DNA of 7,323 bases from contig DAOTTO010000572.1 in assembly GCA_034437895.1 (NCBI GenBank), positions 1-7,323 of the forward strand, written 5' to 3'. Source of the DNA: JANRLJ01 sp034437895. Its GTDB lineage: Bacteria; Chloroflexota; Anaerolineae; Aggregatilineales; Phototrophicaceae. Every line of letters begins with the position of its first letter. The stretch's first letter is position 1. A program made the translations under genes and the position numbers. Under the pieces are notes generated by a model. The model ran no database searches, was not told the origin of the DNA, and saw only the letters and a list, made by a program, of their open reading frames with translations. This document shows, piece after piece, positions 1 to 4,434 of this stretch.

Positions 1-924
1 GTCCTCGCCCTGCGCGTTCATTAGGAAGTCGCCAAAGAGTTTCTTTTCGCCAGTAGACGGGTTTCGAGTGAAGGCGACACCTGTACCGGAATTCGCGCCC
101 ATATTGCCGAAAACCATTGCCTGAATATTGACAGCCGTTCCGAGGTCATGAGCGATACCGGCAGCATTGCGATAGTCGAAGGCACGCTTGCCATTCCACG
201 AACGGAAGACCGCTTCGATGGCATGTTCGAGTTGTTTTAGCGGGTCGGTTGGGAAATCTGAGCCGACATGTTCACGGTAAAAACGCTTGAATTCCTGTGT
301 AACCTGCTTCCAATCATCTGCATTCAGGTCAACGTCAGATTTTACGCCACGTTTTTTCTTCATGTCGGTCAGGTAGTCTTCGAAAACATCATCGGGCATC
401 CCCATGACGACGGAGCCAAACATCTGCACCAAGCGGCGATAAGCATCATAGACAAAACGCGCATCGCCTGTCAGTTCAACCATGCTCTCGGCAACTGCGT
501 CGGTCATACCCAGGTTGAGAACCGTGTCCATCATTCCGGGCATCGAGAATTTTGCGCCGGAACGCACAGAAACGAGCAGGGGGTTCTTGACATCACCGAA
601 TTTCTTACCCGCTTTTTGCTCAACAGCGTGAAGGGCTTCGATAACTTGCTCCCACATGTCCGCAGGGAATTGGCTGCCTTCAGCCAAATAAGCATTGCAC
701 GCCTGTGTTGTAATGGTGAGTCCGGGGGGGACAGGCACACCCGCGCATGTCATATCGGCTAATCCAGAGCCTTTGCCACCCAGCAGAGCGCGCACTTTGT
801 CCCACGAGCCACCGACATCATGTTCCGCTTGCGCCACTTCATCAAACAGATAGACCCAACGTTTTGGCGTTTTATGCCCGTGGGGTTGTTTCTTCGTTGG
901 AGCTGATTTTGTGATCGTGACCAT
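1..924 (-). CDS. ppdK: Pyruvate phosphate dikinase, N-terminal part (3' end beyond window)
   Basis: PPDK interconverts pyruvate + ATP + Pi and PEP + AMP + PPi in the cytoplasm. The 308 visible codons are open throughout and correspond to the N-terminal ATP-grasp (nucleotide-binding) domain of a protein usually near 900 residues. Visible motifs are the glycine-rich LLGGKGSGLADM (residues 47-58) followed by GVPVPPG, LLVSVRSGAKFSMPGMMDTV with the conserved ATP-domain arginine at R121, and near the edge NMGANSGTGVAFTRNPSTGE and FLMNAQGED. The phosphohistidine domain and the C-terminal PEP/pyruvate barrel lie outside the window. The start is well fixed: an in-frame TGA lies two codons upstream (928-930) and there is no other nearby ATG or GTG. 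A weak CGGGA Shine-Dalgarno sits 8 nt upstream. The first 23 or so residues are a basic, Lys/Pro-rich extension ahead of the usual WVYLFDEV start. It lies 185 nt after hypE and so may have its own promoter. Family assignment is very secure; truncation is only by the window edge. Confidence 0.97.
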   Translation of the reverse strand, partial: MVTITKSAPTKKQPHGHKTPKRWVYLFDEVAQAEHDVGGSWDKVRALLGGKGSGLADMTCAGVPVPPGLTITTQACNAYLAEGSQFPADMWEQVIEALHAVEQKAGKKFGDVKNPLLVSVRSGAKFSMPGMMDTVLNLGMTDAVAESMVELTGDARFVYDAYRRLVQMFGSVVMGMPDDVFEDYLTDMKKKRGVKSDVDLNADDWKQVTQEFKRFYREHVGSDFPTDPLKQLEHAIEAVFRSWNGKRAFDYRNAAGIAHDLGTAVNIQAMVFGNMGANSGTGVAFTRNPSTGEKKLFGDFLMNAQGED

Positions 925-947
925 TTTTCATATCCCGTCTACATAAG

Positions 948-989
948 CCGTTCTTAAAAAACAATATATGAATATTGTCCCACGAACGG
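948..989. repeat. Near-concentric inverted repeats upstream of ppdK
   Basis: Two inverted repeats share almost the same centre. The inner one is ACAATAT, a 4-nt spacer, ATATTGT (961-978; 7-bp perfect arms). The outer one is CCGTTC (948-953) and GAACGG (984-989; 6-bp perfect arms). On the minus (transcribed) strand the inner hairpin is followed directly by six T residues (955-960 on the plus strand are A). It could be an operator for a dimeric regulator of ppdK, a weak AT-rich terminator for the hyp transcript, or a hairpin in the ppdK leader. The sequence shows the symmetry; the role is inference. Confidence 0.4.
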
Positions 990-1072
990 TTTTTCCTCTG
1001 TACTGACATTAAGCACCTTACAGGGTGACAGGTATAACGATTCTAGGCGCAAATAAAGAGACGAACCTATTG

Positions 1073-1093
1073 TTTGCCTCATTAACGGGCAAA
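1073..1093. repeat. Short inverted repeat just downstream of hypE
   Basis: TTTGCC (1073-1078) and GGCAAA (1088-1093) form 6-bp perfect arms with a 9-nt loop, beginning 17 nt beyond the hypE stop codon on the minus strand. It could be a 3'-end stabilising or pausing hairpin. No T tract follows on the minus strand, so it does not qualify as a standard rho-independent terminator. Confidence 0.3.
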
Positions 1094-1109
1094 TTCGAAA
1101 GGGAGTCTG

Positions 1110-2192
1110 CTAACAGATACGTGGAAGCTGCTCGCCGCTCAACATATCTACAATGCGGCTCGTACCAATGGCACTTTCCATCGTGACGAGAGTCGAGGAA
1201 TTATCCTGCACCGTTCCAATTACTCTGGCATCGTCGCCCAGAATGGCTCGTGTGCGCTCGGCTTGGTCAGCGGGGACAAAGGTGATAAAGCGGCCTTCAT
1301 TGGCAACATACATGGGATCGAGACCGAGGATTTCGCACGCACCGCGCACATCTTCCATGATCTGAATGTCATTTTCGACAATATGAATACCCAATCCGGC
1401 GTTCATGGCAATTTCGACCAGCCCGCTGGCTAACCCGCCGCGTGTGAGGTCGCGCAGGCAGTGAACCTCGATATGGGCGTCGAGGAGTGCCATGACGCTG
1501 GCAGCCAGCGGCGCACAGTCGCTTTGAATCTCGCTTTCAAAGGCTAATCCCTCACGTGCGGCCATGATCGCCATGCCGTGCCGCCCGATGTCACCGTTGA
1601 TGATGATGACATCGCCGGAACGGACGCTGGACGGCGCGATGGTCAGATTATGTTCAATCACGCCGACACCAGTAGTGTTGATGAAGATGCCGTCACCTTT
1701 GCCTTTGTCCACTACTTTTGTGTCGCCTGTGACGATCTGGACACCAGCTACAGCGGCTGTTTGCTGCATGGACTGAATGATCTGCCAGAGGGTTTCCATC
1801 GGCAGCCCTTCTTCGAGGATAAATCCGGCGCTCAAAAACAACGGCCTCGCGCCGCACATTGCGAGATCATTCACCGTGCCATTGACCGCCAGTGTACCGA
1901 TGTTACCGCCGGGGAAAAACAAGGGATGCACAACATAGGAGTCGGTGGTGAACGCCAGTTTCGCATTTCCTACTGGGAACACCGCACCGTCATGGGAGGT
2001 TTCCAGCAGCGGGTTGCTGAAGGTGGGCAGCATCATTTTGTCGAGCAGACTGTGCATGAGCTTGCCGCCGCTGCCATGTGCCAGCAGGACATTGGGATAG
2101 TCCGAAATCGGGATCGGGCAAGAGGCGAAAGCAGTGCCGAGCGCCACATCCGGCTTGGTGATTAAATTCTCATTCAGGCGAACGGTATTCAT
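1110..2192 (-). CDS. hypE: Hydrogenase maturation protein HypE (carbamoyl dehydratase)
   Basis: HypE makes the cyanide ligands of the [NiFe]-hydrogenase active site: HypF carbamoylates its C-terminal cysteine, and HypE uses ATP to dehydrate this to a thiocyanate, then transfers CN to iron on the HypC-HypD complex. The 360-residue protein has the PurM/AIR-synthetase-like fold motifs HGSGG (39-43), DGAVF (68-72), FTTDSYVV (81-88), NGTVNDLAMCGARP (104-117), TGDTKVV (155-161) and DLTRGGL (248-254), and ends in PRIC with the essential terminal Cys360. All hallmarks of an active enzyme are intact. I chose the ATG at 2192 because GGAGG lies 7 nt upstream and the codon overlaps the hypD stop as ATGA. 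A longer reading from 2270 would overlap hypD by 82 nt and add residues with no family resemblance. About 33 residues precede the position where E. coli HypE begins, a modest N-terminal extension. Cytoplasmic. Very confident. Confidence 0.97.
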   Translation of the reverse strand: MNTVRLNENLITKPDVALGTAFASCPIPISDYPNVLLAHGSGGKLMHSLLDKMMLPTFSNPLLETSHDGAVFPVGNAKLAFTTDSYVVHPLFFPGGNIGTLAVNGTVNDLAMCGARPLFLSAGFILEEGLPMETLWQIIQSMQQTAAVAGVQIVTGDTKVVDKGKGDGIFINTTGVGVIEHNLTIAPSSVRSGDVIIINGDIGRHGMAIMAAREGLAFESEIQSDCAPLAASVMALLDAHIEVHCLRDLTRGGLASGLVEIAMNAGLGIHIVENDIQIMEDVRGACEILGLDPMYVANEGRFITFVPADQAERTRAILGDDARVIGTVQDNSSTLVTMESAIGTSRIVDMLSGEQLPRIC

Positions 2193-3322
2193 GATAGAAC
2201 CTCCGCTTTTTTCGACAAGACTGGCTTTTCCGACGCGTCGGGACGGCGGTAGCGATAGTAGGCTGCACACGCGCCTTCGTTAGAAACCATCGTCGCGCCT
2301 AACGGATGTTCTGGGGTACACAGCGTACCGAAAGCTGGACATTCAATCGGTTTACGTTTGCCTTGCAAAACCAATCCGCTCATGCAATCCGAGCTTTCTT
2401 CGACGCTATAGTCGGTCAGGCCGAAGCGCTTTTCTGCGTCGAATTCAGCGTAGAGTTCGCGCAGCCCCAAGCCGCTGTGGGGGATTTCGCCGATGCCACG
2501 CCACTTACGCGGTACAATCGTGAACACATCGCCCACAAGCTGTTGAGCAGGCAGATTACCTTCACGTCGGACACAGCGGGAATACTGATTTTCGACTTCG
2601 GCGCGACCTTCCTCAAGCTGCTTGATGGTCATGTAAACACCCTGCAAGATGTCGATTGGCTCGAAGCCTGTCACGACAAACGGCACATGATATTTTTGCG
2701 CGAGGGGTTCGTATTCGGTGTAGCCAACTACCGCGCAAACGTGTCCGGCGGCGAGAAAGCCCTGAACGCGATTGCCCGGCGAGGATAGAATCGCTTCAAT
2801 CGCGGGTGGGACAAGCACATGCGACACTAAAATTGAGAAGTTGTGGATGCCGCGCTGTTTGGCCTGAAAGACGGCCATTGCGTTGGCTGGTGCAGTGGTC
2901 TCAAAACCGACGGCGAAGAATACGACCTGTTTGGTCGGATTCTCCTGTGCGATTTTAAGGGCATCAAGCGGCGAGTACACCATTCGTACATCGCCGCCTG
3001 CCGCTTTCGAGGATAGCAAATCGCCGTTTGTCCCCGGCACGCGCATCATATCGCCAAACGAGGTGAAAACCACATCGGGACGTGACGAAATTTCAACGGC
3101 TTTATCAATCAACTCGACAGGGGTCACACAGACCGGACATCCCGGCCCGTGCAGCAGAGTAATGTTTTCCGGCAGCAGTTCATCCACACCGTATTTGATA
3201 ATGGCGTGGGTCTGCCCGCCGCACACTTCCATCAAAGTCCAGGGCTTGGTCGTGATCTGCGCGATAGCATTTGCAAACTGCCGCGCCGCCTTTGCATCGC
3301 GATACTCGTCAATGTACTTCAT
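2189..3322 (-). CDS. hypD: Hydrogenase maturation protein HypD
   Basis: HypD is the iron-sulfur scaffold protein which, in complex with HypC, carries the iron atom while the CN (from HypE) and CO ligands of the [NiFe] centre are attached. The 377-residue sequence is full length for the family. It has CGGQTH (34-39), GPGCPVC (59-65, the conserved CxxC), GFETTAP (139-145), and the C-terminal cluster region with cysteines at 313, 328, 335 and 352 in the context DCMSG, LQGKRKP, FGTLCTPEHPLGA and EGACAAYY. After that comes an 18-residue, lysine-containing tail with no motif. The start ATG is at 3322; the upstream GTGAG (3330-3334, 7 nt spacing) is a weak Shine-Dalgarno. The stop TGA overlaps the hypE start by 4 nt. 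In many genomes hypC sits immediately upstream of hypD; here the upstream neighbour is an unrelated flavoprotein gene behind a terminator candidate, so hypC must be elsewhere. Cytoplasmic; no missing key residue. Confidence 0.97.
   Translation of the reverse strand: MKYIDEYRDAKAARQFANAIAQITTKPWTLMEVCGGQTHAIIKYGVDELLPENITLLHGPGCPVCVTPVELIDKAVEISSRPDVVFTSFGDMMRVPGTNGDLLSSKAAGGDVRMVYSPLDALKIAQENPTKQVVFFAVGFETTAPANAMAVFQAKQRGIHNFSILVSHVLVPPAIEAILSSPGNRVQGFLAAGHVCAVVGYTEYEPLAQKYHVPFVVTGFEPIDILQGVYMTIKQLEEGRAEVENQYSRCVRREGNLPAQQLVGDVFTIVPRKWRGIGEIPHSGLGLRELYAEFDAEKRFGLTDYSVEESSDCMSGLVLQGKRKPIECPAFGTLCTPEHPLGATMVSNEGACAAYYRYRRPDASEKPVLSKKAEVLS
2200..2204 (-). promoter_or_regulatory. Shine-Dalgarno of hypE inside hypD 3' end
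   Basis: GGAGG on the minus strand, 7 nt before the ATG at 2192. It lies within the last codons of hypD and decides the hypE start over the upstream in-frame alternative. Together with the ATGA stop/start overlap it implies translational coupling of hypD and hypE. Confidence 0.85.
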
Positions 3323-3360
3323 TGCTCAACTCACGATCATACCGTACAGAATAGACGGGG

Positions 3361-3379
3361 GCGCAGTGTAGTGCTGCGC
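3361..3379. repeat. GC-rich hairpin in the hypD leader
   Basis: GCGCAG (3361-3366) and CTGCGC (3374-3379) form 6 perfect GC-rich pairs around a 7-nt loop, about 39-57 nt upstream of the hypD ATG. On the minus strand it is followed by CCCCGTC and not a T tract, so it is not a standard terminator. It could be a leader-RNA structure of hypD, a 3'-end stem of the upstream transcript working with the adjacent terminator, or chance. Confidence 0.35.
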
Positions 3380-3386
3380 TCGTACC

Positions 3387-3409
3387 AAAAATCCCGCTAG
3401 AGGGCGGAA
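3387..3409 (-). terminator. Rho-independent terminator candidate after the DHOD-like gene
   Basis: On the minus strand TTCCGC (3409-3404), a 6-nt loop, then GCGGGA (3397-3392) can form a stem of four G-C pairs plus one G-U and one A-U, followed at once by TTTTT (3391-3387). It begins 8 nt after the TAA stop of the flavoprotein gene. Position, stem and T tract all fit an intrinsic terminator of the nifJ operon, though the stem is short and read-through into hypDE is plausible. Confidence 0.6.
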
Positions 3410-3416
3410 CACCTAT

Positions 3417-4421
3417 TTATGAATTTACCGTCGGCCTATAGGTGGTCAGCGCGCGCATGTACTGAGCGCGCTCGAAAGCGGACGGGTCTTCCGCGTGCAT
3501 CTGGCTGACACTGCCGCGCATTTGCTTCACCGATTCATATTCATGCTGTTCCATCCAGCCGCGTAATTGCTGTTCAACCACGCGCACATGGTCAATCCCA
3601 TTTTTAAGCAGCGCCGATGCCATCATCGTCACATTCGCGCCTGCCAATATCATCTTGATGGCATCCTTTCCAGAGTGGATACCACTGGTCGCCGCCATAT
3701 CGATGAGAATACGCTTGTACAGAATAGCTATCCATGTCAGCGGTAAACGCATCGCTTGTGGTGTGCTGAGGATAACATTGGGACGAACATCCAAGGTCTC
3801 AACATCAATATCGGGCTGATAGAAGCGATTGAACAAGACTAAGGCGTTTGCTCCAGCGTTCTCAAGCTGTAGTGCCATGTTTGCCATGTTGCTGAAGTAC
3901 GGACTGAGTTTGACCGCGACTGGAATGTCAACCGCTTTTTTGACCGCTTGCAGAATTTCAATATAGGTCTGCTCCACTTGATAGCCACTGAGGGTCATAT
4001 CTGTCGGGATGTAGTAGATATTGAGTTCTAGTGCATCTGCGCCAGCCGCTTGCATTTTGCGCGCGAACCTTATCCAGCCGCCGATAGAAACTCCGTTGAG
4101 GCTGGCAATAATGGGGATTTTCACTGCCGCCTTAGCTTTGCGAATCAATTCGAGATATTGATCCGATCCGGCGTGATAGGTTTCCGGCTCTGGAAAATGG
4201 GTGAGCGCTTCAGCAAAACTGTCTGTCCCCTCGGTCATGTAATGATGGAGCATTTCGCGTTCATGCCGGATTTGCTCCTCAAACAGCGAGAACAAGACCA
4301 CCGCGCCCACGCCTGCGTCTTCCATACGCCGAATGTTGTCGACGCTTTCGGAGAGCGGCGATGCCGATGCTACCAGCGGCGAACGCAAGTTCATTCCCAT
4401 ATAAGTCGTACTGATGTCCAT
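3417..4421 (-). CDS. Dihydroorotate dehydrogenase-like FMN TIM-barrel protein, PFOR-linked
   Basis: The 334-residue protein has the fold motifs of class 1 dihydroorotate dehydrogenases (FMN-binding TIM barrel): SLNGVSIGGWI (108-117), ELNIYYIPTD (132-141), KLSPYFSN (171-178, K171 matching the FMN-contacting lysine), FNRFYQPD (197-204) and the phosphate-binding region SGIHSGKDAIKMILAGA (246-262) with MASAL (267-271). True PyrD enzymes have N-x-S-C-P-N at the position of N134-IYYIP, with a catalytic Cys or Ser; here that residue is gone and the whole protein has no cysteine. The orotate-contacting loop near residues 44-51 (FSLFEEQI) also differs. It therefore probably binds FMN but does not oxidise dihydroorotate. 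It starts 11 nt after nifJ with AAGGAG 7 nt before the ATG, so it is co-transcribed with PFOR; I recall this protein family being often annotated beside nifJ. True substrate or partner is unknown. Soluble, no signal peptide or membrane segment seen. Confidence 0.88.
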   Translation of the reverse strand: MDISTTYMGMNLRSPLVASASPLSESVDNIRRMEDAGVGAVVLFSLFEEQIRHEREMLHHYMTEGTDSFAEALTHFPEPETYHAGSDQYLELIRKAKAAVKIPIIASLNGVSIGGWIRFARKMQAAGADALELNIYYIPTDMTLSGYQVEQTYIEILQAVKKAVDIPVAVKLSPYFSNMANMALQLENAGANALVLFNRFYQPDIDVETLDVRPNVILSTPQAMRLPLTWIAILYKRILIDMAATSGIHSGKDAIKMILAGANVTMMASALLKNGIDHVRVVEQQLRGWMEQHEYESVKQMRGSVSQMHAEDPSAFERAQYMRALTTYRPTVNS

Positions 4422-4428
4422 CGTTAAT

Positions 4429-4434
4429 CTCCTT
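4429..4434 (-). promoter_or_regulatory. Shine-Dalgarno overlapping the nifJ stop codon
   Basis: AAGGAG on the minus strand, 7 nt before the ATG at 4421. Its first two bases are the last two of the nifJ TAA stop (4433-4435). This strong site fixes the flavoprotein start and suggests that ribosomes finishing nifJ can re-initiate on it. Confidence 0.85.

Larger units (their letters stand above)
925..1109. other. Intergenic region between hypE and ppdK
   Basis: This is the longest non-coding stretch in the window (185 nt) and is visibly richer in A+T than its flanks. It should hold the 3' end of the hyp transcript and any ppdK promoter. I see two inverted-repeat structures (1073-1093 and 948-989), listed separately. 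On the minus strand there are -10-like words (TTATAC around 1035, TATATT inside the inner repeat), but neither has a convincing -35 partner at 16-18 nt, so I do not call a promoter. No small ORF with a plausible ribosome binding site was recognised. Confidence 0.6.

Noticed and set aside
268..762. 164-codon plus-strand open frame opposite ppdK
   Set aside because: It is a shadow of the conserved PPDK ATP-grasp coding sequence with no family resemblance of its own.
948..994. Plus-strand terminator formed by CCGTTC/GAACGG followed by TTTTT (990-994)
   Set aside because: No plus-strand gene exists here to terminate, and the stem is interrupted by a 30-nt interior; the structure is better reported as an inverted repeat.
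925..1060. Sigma70 promoter for ppdK
   Set aside because: TTATAC and TATATT resemble -10 boxes, but neither has a convincing -35 element at proper spacing; too weak to annotate.
1073..1093. Rho-independent terminator for hypE
   Set aside because: The stem has only 6 pairs with a 9-nt loop and no T tract follows on the minus strand.
1578..2165. 195-codon plus-strand open frame opposite hypE
   Set aside because: It lies wholly antisense to a fully conserved hypE, has no recognisable domain, and its open frame follows from the codon bias of the real gene.
2193..2270. Longer hypE start at 2270
   Set aside because: It would overlap hypD by 82 nt, adds 26 residues without family similarity, and ignores the strong GGAGG placed for the ATG at 2192.
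2883..3371. 162-codon plus-strand open frame opposite hypD
   Set aside because: It is antisense to conserved HypD motifs and has low-complexity composition typical of shadow frames.
3417..4421. Annotation as pyrD (true dihydroorotate dehydrogenase)
   Set aside because: The catalytic Cys/Ser loop is absent, the protein has no cysteine, the orotate loop differs, and the context is PFOR and not pyrimidine genes.
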